A stretch of 64,000 nucleotides of DNA, taken from Nannochloris sp. 'desiccata'. Taxonomy: Eukaryota > Chlorophyta > Trebouxiophyceae > Chlorellales > Chlorellaceae. The notes beneath the pieces were generated by a model. It had not been told where the DNA came from. It saw nothing but the letters and a program-made list of their open reading frames with translations, and did no database searches. The translations under genes and the position numbers were made by a program. Shown in pieces: positions 1 through 13,564 of the stretch (positions within the stretch are counted from its first letter, which is position 1; every line of letters begins with the position of its first letter). The DNA lies in contig JAGTXX020000006.1 of assembly GCA_019044685.2 (NCBI GenBank), positions 1,693,501-1,757,500 of the forward strand, in the 5' to 3' direction.

Positions 1-1
1 T

Positions 2-256
2 CTTGAAGAGCATACCAACGTTGAACAAGAGGCGTTGCAGGCTCTTGAGCTCCGCAAGTCTGGAGGTAACGACTTGGCCTCCATTCTCTCTAAGTTAAAC
101 AAGGAATTTACTGAGCACTTGCTTAAAGAAGAAAATGATATGATGATGAAACTGTTGAACGCTGCTTCTGAAGCAGACATGGCTGATATTGCTTTGCAGT
201 TCCAACAGGCTAAGGAAAGTGCTCCCTTGGACCCTCCTTCCGAAATGGCCGCCTAA
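2..256 (+). CDS. Hemerythrin-like HHE domain protein, 3' end only
   Basis: The reading frame is open from the window edge to a TAA at 254-256, so only the last 84 residues are visible. The tail has the spacing of the final helices of an HHE cation-binding domain: an LEEH near the left edge, then FTEHLLKEEND with His and paired Glu, followed by an Ala/Leu-rich helix ending in QQAKESAP. HHE proteins form four-helix bundles that bind a di-iron centre through His and carboxylate ligands. The first helices lie outside the window, so the iron site cannot be checked. The role (oxygen, iron or redox sensing) cannot be told from this fragment. Family call moderate. Confidence 0.6.
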   Translation, partial: LEEHTNVEQEALQALELRKSGGNDLASILSKLNKEFTEHLLKEENDMMMKLLNAASEADMADIALQFQQAKESAPLDPPSEMAA

Positions 257-654
257 GTTTGATGAAAGACTTTAAGCCTGCCTCTGAGGCCTAATCTTGT
301 GTGCGTTCAAACACATGATTTTTTCTTTTGAATAATTAGCAGACTCTGATTGCATATCGTCTCTTGTCCTGTTAACCCGTTGTAAATAAATAAAGAACCT
401 AAAATAAATTTGTTTATTTTCTCGTAGCTGAAAAGGACATAAAGTGCCAAATTTTCAGCTAAAAGAGTGTTTGGTTGTATAGATATATTTACATCATAAG
501 CACAAAAAGAATACTTCCCTAAGAATCTAGCTACCACGATACAAAAACACGGAGAAATTAAAGACGAACAAGAAAGCAAGACCCTCCATCCATCTTCCAC
601 CACGAATTCATTTTTACTATCATAATTATTTATTTTATTCACCAAAGCATCCTC
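257..654. other. Intergenic, tail-to-tail (HHE protein / SDHA)
   Basis: AT-rich spacer between the 3' ends of two convergent genes. Short open frames here have no codon structure or family resemblance. I see no RNA gene or repeat. Confidence 0.5.
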
Positions 655-2810
<2,156 letters not shown>

Positions 2811-3231
2811 TTTTAGACCTCCCAGGCAGCTCGACCGAATACCAAATATGTGTAGAAGGTTTTAATGAAATTTAATAGTGCGGGGATCAAGTGCACCAAG
2901 TTCGTAAACATAGCATTTAAGTGGCGACAAAAGGTTGACAAATGATGTGGCTTGAAAATTTTTCTTTTCGAATCATTCGTCGATGATCGATTCATCGACT
3001 GGTCGGAAAACACAGCCCTTCTTTTATGACATTCTGTCGGAAACACTTTATTTCCAATCTACACTTAGTATAATATTTCTGAATACTTGCTAGAAGCCCT
3101 CTAGTCCTCATATTGTCATCCCGGAACAACGCGGAGGCATACCACTTGTGGGCTACATTTGACTTGCTCCTCGAAATCAGGAAGAGCACAGACTAATACT
3201 GCCCCTCGTCATCTCGTAACACTCCTATACA
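2811..3231. promoter_or_regulatory. Divergent intergenic region SDHA / PP2C
   Basis: 421 bp separate two outward-facing ATGs, so both promoters should lie here. I see no convincing TATA box or conserved motif. The call rests only on gene orientation. Confidence 0.45.
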
Positions 3232-4619
3232 ATGGGCTGCACGGGTTCTAAGCTCGTGGCAGCAGAGCCAAACGCTGAAAACAACCCACAACAAGCATCT
3301 TTCAAAAATCAAATGGGAGGAGACACAGCTCCACTGAAGAAACCACGCCAGGCACGCCTTTCTCTAGCAGGAGGCTATAGCCAATATGAGAATATGAACC
3401 AAGGTGGGCAGGCATTTGATAACGAGAGTGGTAGGAATCACCTCAGTCCAGGTGTCCCCTCGGGCGTGGCAATTCACTACGCCTACCTCTCTCAAAGGGG
3501 GCACTACCCTGACCAGCCCAATAAAGCGAATCAAGACGCCGTATTGATTAGAGAGAATGTAAATGGAGTCCCAGGCCAGCATCTTCTGGGAGTTTTAGAT
3601 GGACACGGCGAGACTGGCGCTGAGTGCGCTCAATTTGCAAAGGCAAAGGTGAAGACAATTTTCTATTTTTTTCTCCTCTTTAGTTCTTTTTCCTATAGGC
3701 AGAGAAATCATCATCCCTCTGCAATGGCATTGTATATCTTGCCAGCTAATTCTAATTCTCCATTTATTCCCCCTATAATTATCTCTCTCTGCAGCTTCCT
3801 TTGATACTTTCTGGAGATACGACGCTGCCGACTGACCCTCCTTCAGCGATGCATGCAGCTCTTGTCAGTACCAATGATCAACTCCACAAGGCTCCTATTG
3901 ACGACACACTCAGTGGAACCACTGTATGCCTTGCTTTAATTCAAGATAGAATCCTATATGTGGCAAATGTAGGGGATTCCAGAGCTGTACTTGCTCAGAA
4001 ACCTTTCAAAAAGCCTGCCACTGCTGCCGATACCGATGCTGTAGAAGGAGAAAAAGAAGAAGAAAAGAAAGCCTCTGCTACTACCGACAACGACACGACC
4101 TCTAATCTCATAGCTTTAGAACTTACTGCAGATCAAACCCCATTCCGTGAAGACGAATGTGAGCGTGTCCAGCACGCTGGCGCACGCGTCATGACCCTGG
4201 ATCAAATGGAAGGTCTCAAAGAGCGAGGGGTCCGTTGCTGGACAAATGAAGCAGATTGTGACGGCGATCCTCCTCGACTCTGGTCTCCGACCGGTACCTA
4301 TCCTGGTACTGCATTCACCCGCAGTGTTGGAGATAGCGTGGCGGAGTCTATTGGCGTCTTTGCTGAGCCAGAGATTACTAAAATTGAAATCACTGATGAT
4401 ATGCCGTTTCTGATTTTGGCCAGTGATGGTATTTGGGAATTTATTTCTTCCCAGAAGGCTGTAGATATCGTTGCTGAATGTAACGATCCTGCAGAAGCAG
4501 CACAAGCGCTAGTCTCTACTGCGTATAAGGCGTGGTTGAAGAAAGAAACCAGGACTGATGATATTTCAGTCGCTGTGATGTTCTTCTCCTCTGCTGAAGA
4601 CCGGGGGCGAGGAATTTAA
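3232..4619 (+). CDS. PP2C-family Ser/Thr phosphatase with N-myristoylation motif
   Basis: Two exons (3232-3648 and 3795-4619, GT-AG, phase 0) give 413 residues. The N-terminus MGCTGS fits an N-myristoylation site with a following Cys that could be palmitoylated, suggesting membrane attachment. Metal-binding PP2C motifs are present: GVLDGHGETG near residue 122, YVANVGDSRAVLA, PGTAFTRSVGD, LILASDGIWEF and a final RTDDISVAVMFF. A charged Glu/Lys/Thr insert sits between the DSRAV strand and the next helix. The motif set around RLWSPTGTYPGTAFTRSVGD resembles the PP2C module of the plant protein that fuses PP2C to cyclic-nucleotide-binding and kinase domains. Here the gene stops after the phosphatase domain. 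Substrate unknown. Confidence 0.9.
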
Positions 4620-4929
4620 TTAGAAAATTAATTAGAAAAGAAAGCTGAATGCTATCTTTACAGAGCAACAGCTGACAAGGTTGCTAACATTAATAGCTAA
4701 CTTTGACACTATTTGTACACTTGGTACACGTCATGAAATACTTGAAATAAACTTTCTGATACATATTAAAAAAATATATAAATAAAGAGAAAAACTGCGG
4801 TACTTTCTTTAATTTTCTATTATTTTGCCATCCATGCATCCACTCTCATTTAGTTCTATTAAATACTATGTTTACTTATTCCATTGTAATCTAAAAACTT
4901 GACGCGTAGAAACCTAGAACCTTGTATTT
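4620..4929. other. Intergenic, tail-to-tail (PP2C / TFIIB)
   Basis: 310 bp of AT-rich sequence between convergent 3' ends. No gene, repeat or structured RNA seen. Confidence 0.5.
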
Positions 4930-6086
4930 CTATTGTTGGTGTTGTTTTTCAGCAAGCACTGCGGCCGCCACCACCTTTTCAAAAGTAGGAAGCTGTGCAA
5001 TTTCCTGTTTTGTAGCAAATCCACCAGATGCAGCTATCAATGCAGGCCAATATGGCAACGCATTTGTATACAAGTTTTTAATTGTCGATTCAGCTACACC
5101 ACAGACGGCGCAAATGTCATCCAGTACAGGTTTTTTGGAGGCTCTCGGCAGATTGCCAATAACAAACATAATAGTCCCTGCAATGGTCAAAGGGCTCTTC
5201 CCATGCCAAATCTCCTCATGCATCCCTGATGCAGCGGAACCTTCCTGCGGAAGCATTGCATTTGAGAGAGCAACAGCAGCAATCATATCTGTATTACTGA
5301 AGCCGAGCATGGACATGAACCGACGGAGAAAATTTTCTGGATGGATAGCACCGACTTCAGAACGGAATGTTCCGGTTTCTTTTAATTTTAAGTCTGATAC
5401 GATGGATTTATACATACGACCAATGTCTTTGACCTTTGCGGTGGGTACAAAAGCGCAAATTTCTTTGAACGTTCTCGAGTAGCCAGTTTGTCGGCATGCT
5501 AGGAAAACAACTGCTGCAACGACAGCTGGTTGGGCTTTTCCTTTTACTGATTTAGACTTTTCCGAAGCTTCTTTAAAGTATTCATTTGCTTGGTGCTTTA
5601 CTAAATCAGCGAGTCGCATGGAAGAGCATACGCGACCTATTTCTCTAAAAGCGGCAATGAGATGGCGGTCGGGCCCAACTTCGGTTCTATTTTGTAGTCT
5701 TTGCAAGTTGTTCACTAAGCCACGATCCACACCTTTACCGCCTGAAATCATGGTGGACATGCCACCGTCACTAAGGAGGGCATTCACTGGACCTCCGACA
5801 CGATTTGGGTCGTCTCCAGGTTTGTCTTTGTCGGTAAAGGTCCGCCATTCGGATCGCTCATCAATCATGTGGGACTCAGCTACACGGCCACAGCTCTGCA
5901 AAATGTAATATTATGGTATAAAATTACTTGATAAAGGCATGTGACAGGCGTGGGAATTAATAGTGAGCTACTTACTCTGCAGATCAAGTCTCCAGAAGCA
6001 TGATCCTCTACAAAATCAGAATCCCCGCAATCTAAGCACTGCTGTTCGTATTTCATGCGCAAAGCAACATTGTATTGTTCTCCCAT
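4930..6086 (-). CDS. GTF2B: Transcription initiation factor IIB
   Basis: Two exons on the minus strand (5976-6086 and 4930-5895, phase 0, GT-AG) give 358 residues. TFIIB bridges TBP on the core promoter to RNA polymerase II and helps set the start site. The N-terminal zinc ribbon reads CLDCGD ... ICRSCG and is split exactly by the intron; it restores only when the exons are joined. It is followed by the B-reader/linker (DERSEWRTFTDKDKPGDDPNRVG) and two cyclin-like repeats, the first with SMRLADLVKHQANEYFK and the second with IAGTIMFVIGNL. The open frame extends upstream through a TTG, but the first ATG in a good position is at 6086 (MGEQYNVALR). Slightly longer than the usual ~316 residues. 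Confidence 0.95.
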
Positions 6087-6428
6087 TTTAGGCTGGAGCC
6101 GCCGAGGCAAAACTTGCTGCTCGTAAAGGAGATGAAAATTTTAAACGTAGATCAGAATATTGAATGTATGTTGGTTTTCAAAGCGATGCTGCCTCAAAGC
6201 TTTGGGTAATAAGTTTATTGATAAATGTCGATTAAATAGGGTGAACCTACAATTATAAGTTCAATGAACCTCCAGAGGCGGCGAGCTAACAAAACTTCAC
6301 GGCCCATAAAAAATGTGCGCAGTTTATAAATAGTAAATTAACAATTTGGGTACGTTCTATACGTTAGTGACAAAAGTAGAAACACACACACAGCCTTGCA
6401 ACTTATCGAATTTAGATAGAATTTAAGG
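6087..6428. promoter_or_regulatory. Divergent intergenic region TFIIB / RWDD1
   Basis: 342 bp between outward-facing start codons. Likely holds both promoters by position; no specific element recognised. Confidence 0.45.
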
Positions 6429-7500
6429 ATGAATGAATTTCAAGAGCAACAAGCAATGGAAATAGAGGCTTTAGAATCCATTTTGATGGACGATTTAGAA
6501 GGTGGGAACTTCCTTTCAAATTAACTACAACCTGGAGTGAAAATGTGGTCGCACATGCACTAGCTGCCCAGTTTTTAAACTGATCAATTCATCGCATGCT
6601 CTTGTCTCCACCGTTGCTAATACTAAATTTCTCTGCAGAGTTGACTGATACTCCTCATGGATGGAAACCAACAAACAAGGTGTACCGAGTAGAAATAGTC
6701 CCACAATTAGAGGATGATCAGCCCAAGGATTATCCTGGTACGGCATTAATTTTTAAAATTTGAACTTTTTTGCCCCCGCCTCTTCCAATCTTGATCTCCT
6801 TTCTTTCTTAATAATTTCTACAGTCATGGCGGAGGTAGTATTCTCACATACACCAAACTACCCAGATGAACCTCCGCTTATGAAAGCTCGTAGTCTACGT
6901 GGCATGTCTGATGCTGACTTGGCCATTCTACAATCTGTCCTCGACGGGCAAGTAGAAGAAAATCTAGGTATGCCAATGGTCTACCAATTAATCACAGCCG
7001 CACAGGAATGGATAACGGAAAAGGGCACAGAAATGGCACAACCTGTATTAGATCCTCTAGCTGAAGAAAAGAAGAAAAGAGCTGCAGAGGAAGAGAGAAT
7101 AGCAGAGCTTCGACGACACGGCACTCCCTGTACGGTGGAAACTTTCAAAGCTTGGAAGGAAAAGTTTGACGCCGAGATGGCATTAGCGAAATCTAGTATT
7201 CAAGACTCTACTACAGCAGGTGCTGTGAAAGGTAAGATGACGGGCAGGGCGTGGTTCTTACAGCAAGAAGCACAGCATATTGAAATCGAAGAGCCAGAGC
7301 TCTCTGACGAGGAACACGAGGAAGACGGTGAAGGGTCTCGGAGTGATTGGAGTGGGGAAGACAGAACAGATTATTTTGGGAAGCAGCTTATTGAAGGGAG
7401 TAGTGAGGATGATGAGGATGTACTTGATGTTGATGACGACGACGATGAAGATTTCTTAGATGCATACTTGACTACAGAGGGAGGTGATGGTGAAAAATAA
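6429..7500 (+). CDS. RWDD1: RWD-domain protein, RWDD1/Gir2-like (DRG family regulatory protein 2)
   Basis: Three exons (6429-6501, 6639-6737, 6824-7500; GT-AG) give 282 residues. The first ~115 residues form an RWD domain: the opening EQQAMEIEALESILMDD helix, then strands ending in VVFSHTPNYPDEPP, the YPxxxP turn diagnostic of RWD folds. The middle is a charged helix rich in Glu, Lys and Arg. The C-terminal part has GTPCTVETFKAWKEKF and KMTGRAWFLQQE, matching the DFRP/RWDD1 tail. A very acidic end follows. In yeast and animals this family binds the developmentally regulated GTPase DRG2 and Gcn1 on ribosomes; the same role is inferred here. The short first exons were found by phase and are too small to stand alone. 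Confidence 0.88.
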
Positions 7501-7701
7501 AAATCATATGTCGAATATGTATCTAGTATTATGGATCTCCTTTTTACTTGATTGAATTTATATTTGTTACTTGCAACAATGTATGCATGTTTCTAAAAGT
7601 AATGAATGTCAAAAATATAGAATCAAGGAAAGGCTGTACAAGGGGGAGAAGGCAAAGGAGAATACGTCTGAAATGAATGATTACTAATTTTTATTGCTAG
7701 T

Positions 7702-8227
7702 TTACTGGCTGTCGCCGAGCTGGGAGCTGCGTCGTGGAGCAGGGAGCGAAGGTTCAAGCTTGGGCTGTAATTTAGGTGTAGCTGAACCCCCTTTCTGCTT
7801 TCCCATTTGCCAGTCTGCGGAGTCAAAGTATCTGCAATGGGAAAGCAATATCAAAAAATTAGCTCGGCTAGATTGGTGGGTAGGCGGCAAGATCTGTACG
7901 TGCAACATTGGTGATCTGCCACTTTATATAACAAATGACCATTTTAATCTCTTCAAGATAACTTACTTGTGGTCTCTAGGGGCTAATTTTTTCTTGGGAA
8001 GCAGTCCTCCGTATTTAGCTTTGAGGAGTTGCTCTTGTAAAACTTCAGCATCTGGCTGGGGTTGGGGTGGTGCCTGCAAAGGAAATCAATAAGATGGCAA
8101 TTTATTGCAGTAAGTTATACTTATACATTTATTACTAGGTGCTAAAGCAACCACCAACAGCACATCGCAGGTAAAATCGCACCATTTTGGGGAGTGGATT
8201 TGGTTCTACTGAATCGTTCATTTCCAT
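7702..8227 (-). CDS. ENSA: Endosulfine/ARPP-19/Igo-like PP2A-B55 inhibitor
   Basis: Three exons on the minus strand (8183-8227, 7967-8073, 7702-7831) give 93 residues. The core LKAKYGGLLPKKK followed by KYFDSADWQMGKQKGG matches the endosulfine family signature (KYFDSGDYNMAK in animals). The Ser of FDSADW, residue 55 in this model, aligns with the site phosphorylated by Greatwall. In other eukaryotes the phosphorylated form inhibits PP2A-B55 and permits mitotic or quiescence programmes. The FDS motif falls right after the second splice, so it only appears in full once exons are joined. Exon 1 ends at a weak GTGCGA donor, so the first 15 residues are less certain. Its neighbour across 342 bp is a Greatwall-type kinase. 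Confidence 0.85.
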
Positions 8228-8569
8228 CTATATCCACGACCAGCGCCCCTATATTTGGATTATTTGATTTATTTCAATAAATGTATTGACTGCAAACTGC
8301 CTCGTTTCTCGCTTTTCAATGCCCAACAAACTCGGTTTTTCTTGCGTCCCAACTCCTTCGCAACAAACTTTGCTCTAAACTGAGCAATATTTCCTCTTGC
8401 TAACTTATATAAGAATTTCAGTCGATGCAATAATGAGCAAATGTCCTATGATTGCGAGCACGGACCTACCAAACTTGTAGGATTAAAGTAATTAGGCATT
8501 AAATCACCTGCTCTCATGCTCAACTAATACTCAATTTTTTGGCTCTCGCCACAATCAGTAGCTTCCGGC
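8228..8569. promoter_or_regulatory. Shared divergent region between ENSA and Greatwall-type kinase
   Basis: 342 bp between the two ATGs. By position it must hold both promoters and 5' leaders. Sequence is AT-rich with no obvious TATA box in the expected places on both sides, and I recognise no specific site. Confidence 0.5.
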
Positions 8570-11500
8570 ATGGAAGGGATTGATAGAAACATGACCTCCC
8601 GGTCAGAAGGACAAGGCCAGGAAGGCTCTGGTGCTGCACAAGCTCTGGAACGAGATGCCGGTGCCTCACCCGACTCACAAACGCAGGCTACTCCGTTTAG
8701 CCAGCAAATTTCTGACGTAAAACCTTTGACAGAGCGCCCTTTTATAGATCAGGCATGTTGTGATTTTGGAGTTATGACTGTCTCTCTTTTATTTCTTAGG
8801 AGGTTGGGTTTTTACATTCTTATTGTCACCACCGCCTGACCATTTTTTTCTCTCTTCTCTTTGCAGTCAGTCACCCCTAGTACACCCTTTGTTCCTCCCA
8901 TAGCTGTTGAAAACATGACTCGGGTTGGTTATCCACTACGACGTGGTTGCCGTACTGAAGCTCCTGCAAATTTTCTTCGAGTCCCATCCCTCTTCTCCCG
9001 GGCAGACGACGACAGGACAAGCACTCGCCCAGTCACTGGTGGTGCTCACCTGCCTTCAACAGCGAGCCCAGGGGCCCCATCCCCGACGACAGTCCGTAAA
9101 ACAAAGCTAGAAAAATCGTTCCGTGTAGCAAAACTTCAGGTAAATCGAGATCTTGTTGCTTTCTTAGCAGAAGTCCGAGATGAAGGTCGACGGGAAGTCG
9201 GCACGTCTGCTATTCAAGAAGGAGAAGGAAATAATAAAGAAGAAGTAGAAGAGGAGGAGAGGGAAGAGCAGGTAGCAAGAGATCATGTAGTACAAACAGC
9301 ACAGCGGTGTGTCGATGAACATGTAGAATCATTTAAAGAAAATATCAAATCTGAAGTAGACAAGCTCGAGGAACTACGTAGAGGATGTCATAGTCGACCA
9401 GCAAAGCGTTTATATACTAGACTATTGTTTATTCTTACCCGGTGCAGTCGTCTCCTACTTAGCGAAGATCAAAGCCCAGGCGTAGCAGGAACTGCTGCTG
9501 GGTACTACACGGCAGCAAAGGCAGTACGGGATGGTCGACAAGCGAGGGCAACCCGTCACCGTTCTGGTGGGGATAAAAAACCCAGCGGGAGTGGTAATAC
9601 TAATGGTACTTCTGCTGAAACAACCGGTACTTTTCCTGCTACTATTAGTACTGCTGGTAATATAGATCAGCGACGCAGGCCTGGTGTCTCACCTCGACCA
9701 CCAACCACCAGGCCTTGTGGGTCTCCTCTTCTTCGTTCTATCACAGCACCATCTCGAAGCCTTCGTGATGCCCTCCAAAGACTTCAAATAGGAGATAAGA
9801 ATGGTCGTAACGGCGATAACGCGAGTACAAGTAGTGGTGGCTCTCACCAATCAATCTACTGGAGCCCTTGTTCCACAGCAGTGGCTGAAGAAACTACCCC
9901 GCAGCCGTTGCCTTCTTTGTCGCCCTCTGGTTCACCTAGAGCATCAAGCCTCTCCCCAGGAGGCCAATATTATCAAAATCGTAGACCATCATCACTGTCG
10001 CCTCTCGGACGTAGCGTTGTTACGACTTTAGCACCGCATTTAGAATATGCCCTACCCTCTCCAGGGTCACCCTCAACTGCAGCAGTTCTTTCCTCTTCTC
10101 CGATGGCGAGTTCGCCAGGTTTGGTGCCTAACAGTCATCAGTTTGATACTTCTTTGGCACAGCAACAGCAGCAGCAAGGAACCCCGCTAGAGCTACATAA
10201 GTGGCGGCACACCTCAACTCGGACAGTTGCCGGTGGTGGTGGTGGTGGTGGTAGCGCTGATGCAGAGGATTCGCCTTCAAGTAGCCCAGCAGGCACCCCA
10301 CGTGCATCTCTTCTAGGTTCATCAAATCAAGATTCACCAGCTTCTCCTGCAGCAACAATAACAGGTCGTCGCCCTCCGCTCCATCCAGGTCTCGCCCGCC
10401 GCTTAACTGTGGCTGTCGGCACCCCTTCTGCTTCCCCCACAGCCTCGCCAATGGCCACTGCTCGTAGTGTAATCTGCCGTATTTGTGAAGAATACGTATT
10501 ACCTGATTGTATGGAATCCCATAGCTCTATTTGTGCCTGTTTAGATCGTGTTTGCCGACCAGAAAAAGATGTTGATATCATTTTAACCCGTTTAGGTGAC
10601 TCTGCTGAAGAAAAATTATCTGACCGGGAAGAAAGCAGGAATATAGATACCAGTACTACAATGGCTACGTCAGATGCAAATTTAGATGAAGTTGTTGTTG
10701 CATGCCGTCAAGCTGCTTCTTTACAGCCGGATCGTACAAGGTTACCGGCAGAGCGGTGTGATGTCGTAGCTGTGACATTGGCCGCTGCTTTGGAAATTTG
10801 TCGCAGCTGTTTGTTACCCTCTTCTGCAGCTGCGGGAACTGATGCAGTAGTGGTTGAAGCATATATGATGCGAGCGCTGGGGTTGGTTAAACGTAAAACT
10901 GCAGAGCTTTTAGCTACAGCTCCTGGTGGGTGTACTAATAATAACAATTGGGGTACCGTCTCGACAGCCGCCCCAGGTGCTTCTGCTTCTATTCACCCTA
11001 GTATCAGCAATATCCCTGCCGATATTGCCTCCAGTGCATCAACACCTGCCTCCCACTTTGGATCCATGTCTATCGACGACTTTGAGATCATTAAACCCAT
11101 CTCACGAGGTGCCTTTGGTCGTGTTTACCTCGCTCGCAAAAGAGCAACCGGCGACTTGTACGCAGTCAAGGTAATGCGTAAAGCTGATTTAGTACGTAAA
11201 AACATGGTCCAATCAGCTAAAAATGAACGTAATATTCTCGCCATGGCAAATAATCCGTTCGTAGTGCGATTTTTCTATTCATTTACTTCGAGAGATAATT
11301 TATATATCGTAATGGAGTATGCACCTGGAGGAGACGTTGCCTCATTATTACGAGCTTTAGGCGCCTTGGAAGAAGACACAGCTCGTCAATACGCTGCAGA
11401 AGCTACTCTCGCACTTGAATATTGCCATGCCCAGGGGATTATTCACCGAGATTTGAAACCAGATAACGTTTTAATTTCTGGTGATGGTCACGTGAAGCTT

Positions 11501-13276
11501 ACTGACTTTGGCTTGTCTTGTTTTGGAGTAATCGATAGAACAGATCCCCACCCGCGAGCGATGGGTTACGATTCTGGGTCGCTGCCTTCGAGCCCTAATA
11601 ACAAGCTTCTCCGCGCCGCCGCCGCAGCTGCGTCGTCTGCTCCAGAATTAGGGTTGCTACAAAGCCCTGCAAGCAAAGCAGATTTACGAGCGGCAGCAGT
11701 TGCCGCCACCTCCAGTCCTAGGCTAGTAGCTGGTGGGGAAGAAAGCAATCGTGCTGTAGGCACTCCTGATTATTTAGCCCCCGAGTTGCTTTTAGGTACT
11801 GGCCATGGATTAGAAGCTGATTGGTGGAGTCTTGGAGTTATCTTATTTGAAATGGTAGTTGGGGCGCCCCCATTTTCTGCTTCTTCACCCGAAGGCATTT
11901 TCCAAAACATTCTCGAACGAAACATTGCATGGCCTCCTTTAGGTGACTTATCCCCCGAATTGATGGATTTATTAGACAGGTTACTGGAGCCAGATCCTGG
12001 GAGAAGGCTTGGTCATCGCGGTGCAGCGGAAGTAAAAATGCATCCATGGTTTTGTGGTGTCGATTGGGCTGGTCTCGCTCGTCAAAAAGCTGCTTTTGTT
12101 CCTGAACCGTCTGATGAAACCGATACATCGTACTTCCTTTCTTCAAAAGAAGTCTCTCAAATGTCGCTGGCTATGGATTTGGATAGCGTCCGTAGCACAA
12201 CACGAAGCACGGCCGCAGCAGGAGGGGTGATAGCTCCTTGGGCGAGTACAACGACCAGTATTATAAGTAGGACAGGTACAGCAGCTTCCTCAGAAGCTGG
12301 ATCTGCGCTACAAAGTCCCATTATCACTGGATTGCCGCACCCTCCCCGACGCAGACCGCTGAAAAAACGATCTTTACGCCACGTTTTGTCCATTCAATCA
12401 ACTGATGCTTTCACCACGTCAGGTACTGGGTGCAATTCCAGAGCTTCACTCTCTGATGAAACGACACTGCACAATGCGTTGCTGCAGGGTGTCTCTGCGT
12501 TGCCAAATAATAATAATAGTACGATGTCCCATTTAAATCCTCTTTTTCCCATTGCTAGAGAGACGATGAGTGTTGATGCGACGGTAGCTGCCGCTGCTGC
12601 TGTGCTCATGCAGCATCAGATAATTGAAGGGTTGCCTAGTGTTTGTAGTAATGAAGCAAGAGGAGGTATTGGTTCTCGAAGTAGCCCATACCAACAGCTT
12701 GGTGAAGCCAAGAATGCTGAGGCAACAGACATAGTAGCAACCGATGAAAGACAGTATACAGTTTATGGTGAGGACGGAGGGGAGCTGTGCGAATATGGTT
12801 CAGGGAGCAGCAGCAGCAGCTCTGAGAATGCCAAAGATGATGGGTCTTTTGAAGATCACCCTGGTCATAGTGGTGGCGGCGGTGGTGGTCGTTTCCGTGG
12901 ATTCAGTTTTAAGAATATTGGTCCATTAACAGAACGGAATTTAACTGCAATGAGAGCTGCGTGGGATGAAGAAGAGTCAGATACCCGTGGCCACGTTGAA
13001 AGAGAAGAGGAAGAAGGTGGTGGTGGTACCAATCCATTACTGCCGCTGCCAGGTGGTGATGCCGGTGGCGGGTCTATTGTGTATCCTTTAGATCTTCAAG
13101 ATATGCATGATGATGCTGAGATTTGGGATGAATTTGATCGACCTCCTGATATGGAGATGATCCGTTCAATGTCTGCTGCGTCAAGTCCACAAAGATTGCC
13201 TCCTGCTGTGGCGGCAGCACATCGTAGATTTTTGCAACAAGAGGAAGAAGAATCTCTACAACTGCCTCGGTTTTAA
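8570..13276 (+). CDS. Greatwall/MAST-type AGC kinase (plant IRE/IREH1-like)
   Basis: Exons 8570-8752 and 8867-13276 give 1530 residues; the intron is best read as GC-AG (CAG|GCATGT...TTTGCAG) because it keeps phase 0. A Cys/His motif [20 protein letters not shown] near residue 600 is the zinc-finger-like hallmark of plant IRE kinases. The kinase domain starts at [20 protein letters not shown], with the VAIK-type lysine in YAVKVM, catalytic [10 protein letters not shown] and DFGLS. About 80 low-complexity residues separate DFG from [14 protein letters not shown], a shortened version of the split activation region seen in Greatwall. The AGC extension has AARQ-like [10 protein letters not shown] and DTSYF. 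Both flanks are long, disordered and rich in Ser, Pro, Gly and Ala. It faces endosulfine, the classic Greatwall substrate. Confidence 0.92.
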
Positions 13277-13564
13277 TTTTTCAGTATTTATTTAATGCAT
13301 TTTGTGATATATATACTACTTTGTTACTGCTACGTTGACCTTTCTATTCATTGTTACCTAATATTTTGTTGAAAAAATAATAATAAGGGAAAACGTATGG
13401 ATGATAATTCATAAAAACAAAAGTCTGCTTCAGCAAACCAAATGCTTTTCATGATTTTGTTTCAATTTATTATTTCGGTATTTTTATTAGTTATCACGCA
13501 GCAGGTAGAAGCTCACGTATCGCCATTGGTATGTATGTACCCCTGACGTACTGTTCATGGAGTC

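Noticed and set aside
3649..3794. Reading through the PP2C intron to a 190-residue product
   Set aside because: The extension is Phe/Ser-rich intron sequence; splicing at GTGAAG...TGCAG restores the phosphatase domain in frame.
10128..10581. Long antisense frames with poly-His inside the kinase gene
   Set aside because: Shadows of GGT/CAG-repeat coding sequence on the other strand.
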